The notes under the pieces were generated by a model. The model was not told the origin of the DNA. It ran no database searches and saw only the letters and a list, made by a program, of their open reading frames with translations. From UBA9214 sp964443845 (GTDB taxonomy: Bacteria > Pseudomonadota > Gammaproteobacteria > UBA9214): 64,000 nt of DNA. The stretch lies in NCBI GenBank assembly GCA_964443845.1, contig CAYUFA010000002.1:48975-112974 (forward strand), read 5' to 3'. Positions 49,879 to 59,322 of this stretch are shown piece by piece (the stretch's first letter is position 1; every line of letters starts with the position of its first letter). The translations under genes and the position numbers were made by a program.

Positions 49879-51336
49879 ATGATGAGATACCTCCTGTTGC
49901 TGGCGGTATTCCTGCAAAGCCGGCCTTTGTATGCCGGCTTGAGTATGCAGTTCAAGTACCCGGATGGTTCAACGAACTGGCAGCATGTCGCCAACTGGTC
50001 CGGCTCCATACTGATACTGTTGTTGTCGCTAGCAGTCATCAATCTTTTCTACACGCGGCGCAAGGTCCGCAAATCCAATCTCGAGCTGCAGAAGATTCGT
50101 AACGGACTTGAGTTGCGTGTGCAGGAACGCACGGCCACGCTGGATGAGTCAAATCGCTTGCTGAAAGAAACCAATAAACTGCTGGAAAACGAGATGGCCA
50201 AGCACGTGAGTACTGCATCCAGGCTGCGAGTTTCAGAGTCCTATATAAAGAACATCCTGAGATCCATGCCGCTGATGCTGGTTGGCGTAGGCAAGGATGG
50301 GCAGATCACCCAGTGGAACAAGCGGGCTGAAGATATTACCGGCATAAAGGCAGAAGATGTGCTGGACAGGAACCTGTGGGAGGCCTATCCGATCATAACC
50401 GTGTCGCCAGGCCAGGTTGACGAAGCGATGGAAAGGAATGAGGCGATCACCATCAAGCACTGTCAGCGAGGTCAATACTATTTTGATATCACCATCTATC
50501 CACTGCAGGACCAGGTTGAAACCGGTGTAGTCATCCTGATTGACGACGTGACCAAGAAAATACTCGCCGAAAATATGCTGATTCAGAATGACAAGATTTC
50601 ATCCATGGGTGAACTGGCATCGTCAATGGCCCATGATATCAACATGCCGCTCCAGTCAATCCTGCTGGACTTGAGGGCCTTTCAGCATTTGCTGTCTGAC
50701 AGCAGCCAGTATGAGAATGAGGTCAAGAGCCGTGCCATGCCGGAAAAACTCAGCAGTTTGTTGTCACACGCCTATGAGAAAGGCGAGAAAGTGGCATCAA
50801 TTGTCCAGAATTTGCAGGAATTCGCCCGCGGGCGCAGTGACAGAAAACAACTTTCCAATATCGTCGACGTGATGGAGCATACCCTGGAACTGGCGGGTGA
50901 TGTGTTGTCGGCTCCGTCGGGACTCAGGTTCACGGACATACAGATCGAAAGAAACTATGAAAAGGATTTGCCGATGATCCCCTGTTATGTGACCGAGTTG
51001 CAGCAGGCCTTTCTCAGTTTGTTTCGTCATGCCTATGAAGCTCTGGGCCGGGTGAATGACTCCGGTCACAAGCCGGTCATCAAGATTCAGATGAATATCA
51101 GTTATGACAGCTTCTGGATAAGAATCCAGCATAATGGTGTTGGTTTGACGGATGAAGAGCAGTTGTATTTGTTCGAACCGTTCGTCAGAAAGGATGCGCC
51201 TGAAGTTGGTTACGATGCAGGCAAGCGGCTGTCATTTGCGTACTTTATTATTACCGAGCAGCATCAGGGATCCATGGCGGTGACCTCCAACATCAATGTG
51301 GGCACTACGTTTCATATACAAATGCTGCTGAAGTAG
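49879..51336 (+). CDS. PAS histidine-kinase-like protein with degenerate ATPase domain
   Basis: A 485-residue membrane protein (ATGs at 49834 and 49864 are alternatives). A signal-like N-terminus, a membrane segment at about 43-58, a coiled coil, a PAS domain (about 120-230, MPLMLVGVGKDGQITQWNKR) and a HisKA-like box SMAHDINMPLQS with H252 are present. The ATP site is eroded: the N-box reads LFRHAYEA instead of xxNAxxA-type Asn residues, the G1 box is HNGVG instead of DNGxG, and the G2 box is DAGKRLS. It is probably a pseudokinase or phosphotransfer protein. Its codon use is AT-richer than its neighbours, which suggests transfer. Confidence 0.82.
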   Translation: MMRYLLLLAVFLQSRPLYAGLSMQFKYPDGSTNWQHVANWSGSILILLLSLAVINLFYTRRKVRKSNLELQKIRNGLELRVQERTATLDESNRLLKETNKLLENEMAKHVSTASRLRVSESYIKNILRSMPLMLVGVGKDGQITQWNKRAEDITGIKAEDVLDRNLWEAYPIITVSPGQVDEAMERNEAITIKHCQRGQYYFDITIYPLQDQVETGVVILIDDVTKKILAENMLIQNDKISSMGELASSMAHDINMPLQSILLDLRAFQHLLSDSSQYENEVKSRAMPEKLSSLLSHAYEKGEKVASIVQNLQEFARGRSDRKQLSNIVDVMEHTLELAGDVLSAPSGLRFTDIQIERNYEKDLPMIPCYVTELQQAFLSLFRHAYEALGRVNDSGHKPVIKIQMNISYDSFWIRIQHNGVGLTDEEQLYLFEPFVRKDAPEVGYDAGKRLSFAYFIITEQHQGSMAVTSNINVGTTFHIQMLLK

Positions 51337-51513
51337 GCTGGGCGGAGGCTACTCATCCCGCTGTTGACCGTCGCCGCCACCGGCCCCGCTGGGCCGTCCG
51401 TGAGTGCAGGGCCGGAGCCGGCGCGTGGCGGTCACGAATGCCGCTGCGTGCAAAGGCGGTTTCTGCCCCTGTGCGCCGCAGGAGACCGGCCGGATGCAGC
51501 GGGGGAAGGAATA

Positions 51514-52035
51514 TCAGCCGGGTCCGACCCCGTCGATATATCCGCACCACCTTATCAGCGCGAGCGTGACTCCGGTTGCGATCAGTATCGAGCCCGCCAT
51601 CCGGCCGGCCAGCCGGTGTGACCGGTGTCCCGCAATGTGCTCGCCAGGCCGTGCCGCGAGTACTGCCCACAGGGTGTCCGTCGTCACCGCGACGATCAGG
51701 AAGCTGGCGGCAAGCACCAGCATCTGCGGAAATGCCGGGTCGACGAATTGCTGCAGGAAGGCACCCAGGAACAGCAACATCTTCGGGTTGGTAAGCGTGA
51801 TGAGGAATCCGTCGCTGAAATCGTGATAGCCGGATCGCGGCGGCAGGGGTGCGGCTTGTTCGCCCGCGACTCCGCTGGAATCCAGCCATGCCTCGACGCC
51901 GAGATAGACCAGATAGGCGATCCCGATCCAGCGTATCCACTCGAACCGGTCGTTCAGCAGGGCGACGATGGACGCCAGTCCTGCGACGACCAGCAGGAGC
52001 TGCCGCCCCGCCGGCTTGCCAGACCAGCCGCCGGT
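51514..52035 (-). pseudogene. 5'-truncated LysE/RhtB-family exporter gene
   Basis: A continuous minus-strand frame encodes the last two thirds of a LysE-type amino-acid exporter: WIRWIGIAYLVYLGVEAWLD, FLITLTNPKMLLFLGAFLQQ and a final helix GRMAGSILIATGVTLALIRW. The first 60 or so residues with the PGP motif are absent, and no start codon precedes the conserved part; a TGA occurs at 52060-52062. The gene appears cut by the junction next to the SGNH/TPR gene. Confidence 0.75.
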
Positions 52036-52077
52036 TCGGCTACAATTATCCCGATGGCATCAGCGTGAGTATTGCAC

Positions 52078-54168
52078 ATGTCATTGAAGAATATAATATT
52101 TTCGATTACTGTCGTTGCCTCGTTTTTCGCCGGGTGCGAACTCCTGCTGGCGCTGGCCGGCGTGCGCCCCGCGCTGTCCACGGAGGACCCCTTTTTCGGG
52201 TTCGCCAGGAATATCCCCCTGTTTGTCGAACACAAAGCGGCGAATGGCTCGACCGTCCTGAGGACGGCGGCCAACAAGCGCATGCTGTTCAACCCGCAGG
52301 AGTTTCCCCGGGTAAAAGGCAGGAATACCTACCGCATCTTCTGCATGGGCGGCTCCACCACCTTTGGCAGGCCCTACACGGACCGGGTATCTTTCTGCGG
52401 CTGGCTGCGCGCCTACCTCGAGGCTGCCGACCCGTCCCGCGACTGGCAGATCGTCAATGCCGGCGGCGTCAGCTACGCCAGTTACCGCGTGGCCCGGCTG
52501 ATGAACGAACTGGCGCACTATCAACCCGACCTGTTCATCGTCTACTCCGGCCAGAACGAATTTCTCGAGCAGCGCTCCTACGGCAGGCTGGCCGACCTGC
52601 CCGACTGGCTCATCGATCTGAATGCGACACTCAGTGGCACGCGGATCTATACCGCCATGAGCGAGGCGATCGATGCATTGAAGCCAGGTTCGTCCAGGCT
52701 GGCGAGACACCGGCAGGTACTGAAAGGCGAAGTGGACGAGATCCTGAACCATACGATCGGACCGCAGAGCTACCATCGCAACGACACCCTGCGGCGGCGG
52801 ATCATGAAGCATTACCGCCTGAATCTGGAACGCATGGTGAGAATCGCGCGCAAGGCCGGTGCCGGGATCATCTTCATCGAGCCGGCCGTCAACCTCAAGG
52901 ACATGTCCCCGTTCAAGAGCGAGCATCGGGCGGGGCTGGACAAACAGGCGCTCGAGCGGTGGCAGGCGCTGTATGACCACGGCGCGAAGCTCGAGGCCGA
53001 CGGGGATCATGATGCGGCACTGGCCGTTTACCGCCAGGCGCTGGCGATCGACGACCGCTATGCAGAGCTCCATTACCGGATCGGGCAGGTGCTTTTCAGG
53101 CTGGGAAAATACGCCGCCGCCGGGCAGGCGTTCCGCAGGGCGGTCGATGAAGACATCGCCCCGTTGCGGATCCTCAGCCCGATGCAGCGCAGCGTCGCGG
53201 AGATCGCCGGGTCCGAGGCCGTGCCGCTGGTCGACTTTCCCGGCTTGCTGCGCAAGGTATACCTGAAACGGTACGGGCACGCCGTATTCGGCAAGGAATT
53301 CTTCGTCGACCATGTACACCCGACCATGGAAGGCTATCGCCTGCTGGGTGTTGCCTTGCTCGATAAACTGACCGCGCTGGGTATCGCCAGCCCCGACGCG
53401 TCCTGGAATCAGGCGCGCCTCGATGCCGTCACGCGGCAGGTGCTTGCCAGCCTGAATCCCGCGGATGAGGGCAATACCCTGATCAGGCTGGGCAAGGTGA
53501 TGGAGTGGAGCGGGAAGTTTGCGGAGGCATACCCCTTGTTCCAGCGGGGCATGGAAATCCTGGGCCCGAGCCCGGAGAACTATGACCGTCTTGCCCGGAC
53601 GGCCTATGTCCTGGGTCGCCTGGATGATGCTGCGCATTATCTCGAGCGGAGCGAGTTGCTCGTACCGATGTCCAGCGAGGTGCACGCCAGGCTGAGTGAG
53701 GTACTGGCGCAGCAGGGCAAGACGGCGCAGGCGATCGGCCAGTGCGAGAGTGCGCTCCTGCTGAAACCCGACGACTATCACGTGCGCGCCAGGTTTGCCG
53801 GGCTGCTCGAGCGCCAGGGCGACGATGCTGCGGCGCTGGATCAGTACCGCAAGGTGCTGCGGGCCAGACCTGATTTCGCCCGCGCCCACCTGGGTCTGGC
53901 CAGACTCCTGCTCAGGCTGAATCACCTGGCAGAGGCCCTGGAGCAAGCACGGGAGGCGTTGCGGATCGACCCGGGCCTGTACCAGCCGCACGATGTGATC
54001 GGCCTGATCATGATGCGCCAGGGCAAGCCCGGGGAAGCGGCCCGCCAGTTCTCGGAGGCGCTGCGCCAGGCACCGGGGGATACCGTTGCACGGAACCATC
54101 TGCAGCAGCTGCAAGCCAGCCGCAACCGGAAGGATCATAAACAGGCCGCTGCCACGGGCAGCAGCTGA
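52078..54168 (+). CDS. SGNH-hydrolase and TPR fusion protein
   Basis: A 696-residue protein with an N-terminal membrane anchor (about 5-27), an SGNH/GDSL-like hydrolase (block I IFCMGGSTTFGRPY with S93, GQNEF as block III, DHVHP near residue 410 as block V) and TPR units. Two TPRs appear inserted in the hydrolase at about 300-360 (ALAVYRQALAIDDRYAELHY), and at least five follow from about 465 to 675. The catalytic Ser, Asn and Asp-x-x-His are present, so it may deacylate or acylate an extracytoplasmic glycan or lipid. Context gives no substrate. Confidence 0.82.
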   Translation: MSLKNIIFSITVVASFFAGCELLLALAGVRPALSTEDPFFGFARNIPLFVEHKAANGSTVLRTAANKRMLFNPQEFPRVKGRNTYRIFCMGGSTTFGRPYTDRVSFCGWLRAYLEAADPSRDWQIVNAGGVSYASYRVARLMNELAHYQPDLFIVYSGQNEFLEQRSYGRLADLPDWLIDLNATLSGTRIYTAMSEAIDALKPGSSRLARHRQVLKGEVDEILNHTIGPQSYHRNDTLRRRIMKHYRLNLERMVRIARKAGAGIIFIEPAVNLKDMSPFKSEHRAGLDKQALERWQALYDHGAKLEADGDHDAALAVYRQALAIDDRYAELHYRIGQVLFRLGKYAAAGQAFRRAVDEDIAPLRILSPMQRSVAEIAGSEAVPLVDFPGLLRKVYLKRYGHAVFGKEFFVDHVHPTMEGYRLLGVALLDKLTALGIASPDASWNQARLDAVTRQVLASLNPADEGNTLIRLGKVMEWSGKFAEAYPLFQRGMEILGPSPENYDRLARTAYVLGRLDDAAHYLERSELLVPMSSEVHARLSEVLAQQGKTAQAIGQCESALLLKPDDYHVRARFAGLLERQGDDAAALDQYRKVLRARPDFARAHLGLARLLLRLNHLAEALEQAREALRIDPGLYQPHDVIGLIMMRQGKPGEAARQFSEALRQAPGDTVARNHLQQLQASRNRKDHKQAAATGSS

Positions 54169-54173
54169 TCAGA

Positions 54174-54704
54174 TCAGCAGTTCCCCGACCCCTGCTGCGG
54201 CGTTCCGCTGCGCGCGTTTGCTGCGCGTACCGTTGTCGCAGCGAGTCGCGCCACCAGCATCTGCAGCGCCGCGTCCAGGTTGGCCGCGGCCGCGCCACAG
54301 AGGTCTGCGCCGAGTTCAAAGGCGTAACCGCGCACGCCAAGCACGTACGCGGCTGGCAACGGCGCCCCGGTCACCCGGCGGTAGGCATCCAGCACGGCGG
54401 CCGGCGACAGCGCGTGGCTGGTGGCACTGGCATCGGCCTGCGCCACCGCCGCCTCGAAACTGAAGGGTTCCGGACCCGCTGCGGCGGCGTCGATGAACAC
54501 CACCTCACGCCGCCCGACCAGATCCAGCGCGTGTTCGACCTGCAGCTGGAAGTCCGTCAGCAATTCGGTTCCCGGCAGGGCCAGCGCTTCCAGCTGTTCG
54601 ATGGCCAGCGGTCCGATCGCATCGTCGCCACGGCTCGGGTTGCCGATGCCGATGACCAGTACCGGCGCCAGCGCTGCTGCCGGCAGGGGTATCAGGGAAG
54701 ACAT
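54174..54704 (-). CDS. hoxW: Hydrogenase maturation endopeptidase (HoxW-like)
   Basis: A 176-residue protease of the HycI/HoxM/HoxW family that removes the C-terminal peptide of the [NiFe] large subunit after nickel insertion. The motifs are VLVIGIGNPSRGDDAIGPL (with metal-site Asp) and IDAAAAG near residue 74, and the late segment YVLGVRGYAFELG. It overlaps hoxH by 13 bp, so its target is almost certainly that subunit. Confidence 0.9.
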   Translation of the reverse strand: MSSLIPLPAAALAPVLVIGIGNPSRGDDAIGPLAIEQLEALALPGTELLTDFQLQVEHALDLVGRREVVFIDAAAAGPEPFSFEAAVAQADASATSHALSPAAVLDAYRRVTGAPLPAAYVLGVRGYAFELGADLCGAAAANLDAALQMLVARLAATTVRAANARSGTPQQGSGNC

Positions 54705-56176
54705 CGCTCGGTCGAGTCCTTGATCAGTCTGTCGATACAATGTCCTTCCGCGTCGATCAGTTCCAGGTGCAGCGGCATTTTGCCGAGCGCGTGGGTGGCG
54801 CAGGACAGACAGGGGTCAAAGGCGCGGACGGCAACCTCGACGTGGTTGAGCAGGCCCTCGGTCAGGGTGCGACCGTCCAGGTAACGTCTGGCGACATGAC
54901 GGATGGCTTCATTCATCGCCTGGTTGTTGTGGGTGGTCGAAACGATCAGGTTGGCACGCACGACCTGGTCATCCTCGTTCACCCGGTAGTGGTGAATCAG
55001 CGTTCCGCGCGGCGCCTCGATGACACCGACACCACGTTCCTGACGCGGTCCCCCGGTTACCAGCTCGCCGCCGAGGATATCATCATCGTGCAGCAACTCC
55101 TTGATGGATTCCGCCGCGAACAGCATCTCGATCATGCGCGCCCAGTGATAGGCCAGCGTCGCATGCACCGGCTGGCCGCCGCCGAAGTCGACGAACTCGC
55201 GGCGTTCGGACTCGGCGAACGGGGTCGGAATACGGTCGCAATTCTGCACCCGTGCCAGCGGACCGACCTTGTACCAGCCGGCCTCGGCGCCCAGCGAACG
55301 GATGTAGGGGAACTTCATGTAGGACCAGGGCTTGACCTCCTCGGTCAGATAGTCCCAGTAACGACTGTAATCGACCTTGTCGAAGATGATCTTGCCGTTT
55401 TCGTCGCGCGCGCGCAGGCCGCCGTGATACAGGTCCAGGCTGCCGTCGGGCGCCACCAGGCTCATCAGGTTGGAGCGAAAGGCGCCGAAGCTGTTGTACA
55501 GGCCGACGTTGGTCATGTGCAGCTTTTGCGCCAGATGCACCGCCGAGCGGCACCAGGCAATGACCTGGTAGACGTCCTTGAGCAGCGTGTCGCGGTCAGT
55601 GCGTGATACGGGTTTGTTGACGCCACCGGGAATGGCGCCGGTGCCGTGCACGCGTTTGCCGGCGGTCACGCGGATCACCTCCTGGCCGAAACGGCGCAAC
55701 ATCACACCTTGCATCGCGATCTCGGGGTGCTCGGAGGCCACGCCGACGATGTTGCGGCGCGCCACGTCGGAATCGAAACCGAACAGCAGATCCGGCGACG
55801 ACAGATGAAAGAAGTGCAGTGCGTGCGACTGCAGTATCTGGCCATAGTGCATCAGCCGTCGCACCTTGTCGGCGGTGGGTGTGAGCGGCTCGGCGCCCAC
55901 CACCTGGTCCACGGCCTTGGCCGCTGCCAGATGATGACTGACCGGGCAGATGCCGCACAGGCGCTGCACCATCACCGGGATCTCCCAGTAGGGCCGGCCC
56001 TGGACGAATTTCTCGAAACCGCGGAACTCGACAATGTGCAGGCGCACCTGCTTTACATGATCGTCGTTATCGAGCAGGATCGAGACCTTGCCGTGCCCCT
56101 CGACGCGCGACAGCGGTTCGACGACGATGCGCCGCAGACCGGCGGGATTGGCGGCGGTCTCCAGTTCAGAACTCAT
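54692..56176 (-). CDS. hoxH: Bidirectional NAD-linked [NiFe] hydrogenase large subunit HoxH
   Basis: A 494-residue catalytic subunit. The nickel ligands lie in RLCGICPVSHHLAAAKAVD (C74 and C77) and DPCLSCATH (C456 and C459). The pattern RxCGICPVSHH is that of group 3d enzymes. Cleavage by the protease is expected after H462 and would remove a tail of 32 residues, which is long and contains two extra cysteines. With HoxY it forms the hydrogenase module that couples H2 oxidation or evolution to NAD(H). Confidence 0.95.
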   Translation of the reverse strand: MSSELETAANPAGLRRIVVEPLSRVEGHGKVSILLDNDDHVKQVRLHIVEFRGFEKFVQGRPYWEIPVMVQRLCGICPVSHHLAAAKAVDQVVGAEPLTPTADKVRRLMHYGQILQSHALHFFHLSSPDLLFGFDSDVARRNIVGVASEHPEIAMQGVMLRRFGQEVIRVTAGKRVHGTGAIPGGVNKPVSRTDRDTLLKDVYQVIAWCRSAVHLAQKLHMTNVGLYNSFGAFRSNLMSLVAPDGSLDLYHGGLRARDENGKIIFDKVDYSRYWDYLTEEVKPWSYMKFPYIRSLGAEAGWYKVGPLARVQNCDRIPTPFAESERREFVDFGGGQPVHATLAYHWARMIEMLFAAESIKELLHDDDILGGELVTGGPRQERGVGVIEAPRGTLIHHYRVNEDDQVVRANLIVSTTHNNQAMNEAIRHVARRYLDGRTLTEGLLNHVEVAVRAFDPCLSCATHALGKMPLHLELIDAEGHCIDRLIKDSTERCLP

Positions 56177-56199
56177 TGTGAGGCGCTCCGGGGCGGTGC

Positions 56200-56751
56200 T
56201 TAGTCATAGTGGATCAGTCCGTGGCCGAGGTACGGGGTGTGCCCACCGAGCAGATCGGTGAGGAACTTCCAGATCGCGTCCGCCGGCGGCGGGCAGCCGG
56301 GCAGGAAGTAATCGATTTTCACCACCTCGTGCAGCGGGTGCACCTTGTCGAGCGGCAGCGGCAGTTCCGGGTCGTTGGGGATACAGCCCTTTGCCAGGCT
56401 GGGCTCGGTTACGTAGACCTCCTGCAGGCAGTCACCGAGGTCGAGGTGATTGCGCTGCGCCGGCAGGCCGCCGTTCACCGCGCAGGCGCCGACTGCCACC
56501 AGGATCTTGCAGTTCCTGCGGAACTCGTGCAGCACATGGACATTCTCCGCGTTGCAGATGCCGCCCTCGATGAGCCCCAGGTCGCAGGGGCCGCAATGCT
56601 TGATGTCGGTGAGCGGGGTGCGGTCGAATTCGATCTGGTCGAGCAGATCGAACAACCGTTCGTCGATGTCGAGCAGCGACATATGGCAGCCGAAACAGCC
56701 CGCCAGCGAGGTAGTGGCCACGCGCAGCTTTGGCCTGGATCCGTCACTCAT
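56200..56751 (-). CDS. hoxY: Bidirectional hydrogenase small subunit HoxY
   Basis: A 183-residue small subunit that carries the proximal [4Fe-4S] cluster. Ligands are visible in AGCFGCHMSLLDIDE (C19 and C22), GACAVNGG and LPGCPPPADAIW. It lacks a Tat signal, as expected for the cytoplasmic group 3 enzyme. It sits between hoxU (4-bp overlap) and hoxH (23 bp). Confidence 0.94.
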   Translation of the reverse strand: MSDGSRPKLRVATTSLAGCFGCHMSLLDIDERLFDLLDQIEFDRTPLTDIKHCGPCDLGLIEGGICNAENVHVLHEFRRNCKILVAVGACAVNGGLPAQRNHLDLGDCLQEVYVTEPSLAKGCIPNDPELPLPLDKVHPLHEVVKIDYFLPGCPPPADAIWKFLTDLLGGHTPYLGHGLIHYD

Positions 56752-57503
56752 GTCGTCGGCCCCTCGTTGCGCGCGGCGGGATGGCGCGGCGCGTCCTCCA
56801 GTGCCTGGGCGCTGACCGGGCGTTCGTCGAAACGCCTGTCACCGATGGGAACATTGAAGCCGACGCGCTTGCGCAGGATCACGCCCACCGGGCACACCTC
56901 CATGGCCTTGTCGGTGACCGCGATGTCGGTGTCCGCCAGACGCCGGGATTCGGCATTCACGATCAGGTGCTTGGTAATGCCCCGTCCCGACAGCGCGAAC
57001 ACGTTCTTGCCGTCAATCTCCCGGGAAGCGCGCACACACAGTTCGCAGAGAATGCAGCGGTTGAAATCCAGCAGGATGTCCGGGTGCGAGGCATCCACCG
57101 GCCGGTTCGGGAACAGGTGGTCGAGTTCCGACGACATGATCTGCAGGTCATAGGCCACCGCCTGCAGCAGGCAGTTGCCGCTCTTTTCGCAGGACGGACA
57201 GAAATGATTGCCCTCGATGAACAACATCTGCACCAGCGTCTGGCGCTCGCGGTTCAGCATTGCGGTCTGGTTCGCTACCTCCATGCCGGCGTGGACGGGC
57301 GTGGTACAGGCCGCCGTGGTGCGCCCGTTCACTTCCACCGTGCAGACCTTGCAGCTGCCGTGTGGTTTGAACTCCGGGTGATAACACAGGTGCGGGATAT
57401 AATGGCCGGCGGCGAGTGCCGCCTGGATCACGGTCTGGCCTTCCCCGAACGGCACTTCCTCGCCATCGAGCAGGAAGGTGGCCGGTTTGGCGTCACTGTT
57501 CAT
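56748..57503 (-). CDS. hoxU: Bidirectional hydrogenase diaphorase subunit HoxU
   Basis: A 251-residue electron-transfer subunit homologous to the N-terminus of NuoG. It has a [2Fe-2S] ferredoxin domain (HLCYHPEFKPHGSCKVCTVE), a His-Cys3 [4Fe-4S] site (GNHFCPSCEKSGNC) and a further cluster site (CILCELCVRA with a later CPVG). It passes electrons between the HoxF flavin and HoxY. Overlaps of 11 bp with hoxF and 4 bp with hoxY support one operon. Confidence 0.94.
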   Translation of the reverse strand: MNSDAKPATFLLDGEEVPFGEGQTVIQAALAAGHYIPHLCYHPEFKPHGSCKVCTVEVNGRTTAACTTPVHAGMEVANQTAMLNRERQTLVQMLFIEGNHFCPSCEKSGNCLLQAVAYDLQIMSSELDHLFPNRPVDASHPDILLDFNRCILCELCVRASREIDGKNVFALSGRGITKHLIVNAESRRLADTDIAVTDKAMEVCPVGVILRKRVGFNVPIGDRRFDERPVSAQALEDAPRHPAARNEGPTT

Positions 57504-59322
57504 CCGTCACCCCCAGGTGCGCACCGGCGTCATCGCGTCCGGTCATGGCCCGCGCCCGCTCCAGCGCGCCGTCGAGATCGAACGCGGGTTCGTACTCCAG
57601 CGACTCCAGGCGTCGCTCGTAGGTCGGTCGGAAACGCTTGATGCTGTCCAGCAGCGGGTTGCAGGCGGTATGCCCGAGACCGCAATGGCTGGAGGCCTGC
57701 AGCAGCCGGCTGAGGCGGAAGACCTGGTTGATATCGTGCTGCGAACCCTTGCCGCGGTCGATCTTGTCAATGACGTTGCACAGCAGCGTGGTGCCGACCC
57801 GGCACGGCGTGCAGAAACCGCAGCTCTCGTGTGCGAAAAAGTGCGTGAAGTTGAGCGCCACGTCGAAAATGTCGCGCGCTTCGTCGAACACCATGAAAGC
57901 GCCGGCGGTGGGCAGATCCTCGAAGGCGATGCGGCGCCCGAACTCGGCGCTGTCGATGCACACTCCCGAAGGACCGCTGATCTGGACCGCCTGGGTACGT
58001 TTGGCGCCGCAGTCCTGCAATACCTGTTCGACCGTAACCCCGAACGGATACTCATAGATGCCGGGCCGCGCACAGTCGCCGGACACCGAGAGGATCTTGC
58101 TGCCGGCGGACCTGGCGGTGCCGATGCCGCGGTACCATGCGTCGCCATGCAGCGCGATCAGCGCCGCCGCGCAGAAAGTCTCGACATTGTTCACCACGGT
58201 CGGCTGCTGCAGGTAACCGTGAGTGACCGGGTACGGCGGGCGGTTGCGCGGCACGCCACGCTTGCCTTCCAGCGACTCGATGAGCGCCGATTCCTCGCCG
58301 CACACATAGGCGCCGGCGCCGAGATGAATCTCGATATCGAAGTCGAACCCGGCCTGACCACAAATGCCGGTACCCAGCAGCCCGGCGGCACGGCGCCGCG
58401 CCAGCACCTCCTGCAACGGCGCCAGCAGGTGCCGGTACTCGCCGCGCAGGTAGATATATCCCTGTTGTGCGCCGACGACATGGGCGCACACCGTCATGCC
58501 CTCGAGCACCAGGTCTGCATGGCTGTTGAGCAGCACCCGGTCCTTGAAGGTGCCGGGCTCACCCTCGTCCGCGTTGCACACCACGTAGTGCGTGTGTCCG
58601 GCGGCATTGCGGCAGGCTTCCCACTTGAGCCCGGTCAGAAAACCCGCGCCGCCGCGCCCGCGCAGGTTGGATTCCTTGATCGCCTCCAGCGTCGCCAGCG
58701 CCCCCTGCTGCGCAGCGGGGATCGTCGAGTCCGGCAGGGTACGGCTCAGCGCCGCGCGGATGGCTGCGCCCGCCTCCAGCGTGGAGCCGAGCAGGATGTC
58801 CCTGCGGTGGATGTTGTCCTCGATGTGGAACAGCTCGGCTGGCCATTGTTCGACCGGCGCGCCTGCCCGGATCAGCTCGACAATCTGTTCGACCCGCGCC
58901 GCGGTCATGCGTGGAATCGCCCAGCCGTTGACCAGCACCGCCGGCCCCTGGTCGCACATGCCGGTGCAGGATGTGGTGTCCGCCAGCACCAGGCCGTCTT
59001 CCGAACCCTTGCCGCGTTCCAGCCACAGGCTGGTGCAGAACATTTCCAGCAGTTCCAGGTTGCCCGCCATGCGGTCGGTGATATTGTCCGAGAACAGGAC
59101 CCGGTAGCGGCCTGCCGGTTGCAGGTGGAGAAAACTGTAGAAACCGGCCACCCCTTCGACCCGGGCACGCGGCAGATCCAGCGCCTGCGCCAGGTAGGTG
59201 ACGGTCGCCGGCGGTAGCCAGCCGTCGATCTCCTGCGCCTCGCGCAGAATCTGCAGCAGCGCGGTGGACTCGCCGTGCCAACGCTCGATGATACGGTCCA
59301 GCCCTGCACGTTCCTGTATCAC
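57493..59322 (-). CDS. hoxF: Bidirectional hydrogenase diaphorase subunit HoxF
   Basis: A 609-residue NuoE-NuoF-like fusion. About residues 1-150 are a thioredoxin-like NuoE domain with only three of four cluster cysteines clearly placed (MFCTSLW and SCTGMC). The NuoF part binds FMN (RGRGGAGFLTGLKW), NAD (GAGAYVCGEESALIESLEGK) and a [4Fe-4S] cluster (ESCGFCTPCR and CGLG). The GTG at 59322 (MIQERAGLDRIIERW) is preferred over a frame reaching 59505 because the extra residues look non-coding. It is the first gene of hoxFUYH-W. Confidence 0.93.
   Translation of the reverse strand: MIQERAGLDRIIERWHGESTALLQILREAQEIDGWLPPATVTYLAQALDLPRARVEGVAGFYSFLHLQPAGRYRVLFSDNITDRMAGNLELLEMFCTSLWLERGKGSEDGLVLADTTSCTGMCDQGPAVLVNGWAIPRMTAARVEQIVELIRAGAPVEQWPAELFHIEDNIHRRDILLGSTLEAGAAIRAALSRTLPDSTIPAAQQGALATLEAIKESNLRGRGGAGFLTGLKWEACRNAAGHTHYVVCNADEGEPGTFKDRVLLNSHADLVLEGMTVCAHVVGAQQGYIYLRGEYRHLLAPLQEVLARRRAAGLLGTGICGQAGFDFDIEIHLGAGAYVCGEESALIESLEGKRGVPRNRPPYPVTHGYLQQPTVVNNVETFCAAALIALHGDAWYRGIGTARSAGSKILSVSGDCARPGIYEYPFGVTVEQVLQDCGAKRTQAVQISGPSGVCIDSAEFGRRIAFEDLPTAGAFMVFDEARDIFDVALNFTHFFAHESCGFCTPCRVGTTLLCNVIDKIDRGKGSQHDINQVFRLSRLLQASSHCGLGHTACNPLLDSIKRFRPTYERRLESLEYEPAFDLDGALERARAMTGRDDAGAHLGVTDEQ

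Noticed and set aside
52081..54138. Minus-strand open frame of 685 codons
   Set aside because: It is antisense to the SGNH/TPR gene, whose motifs and repeats are clear.
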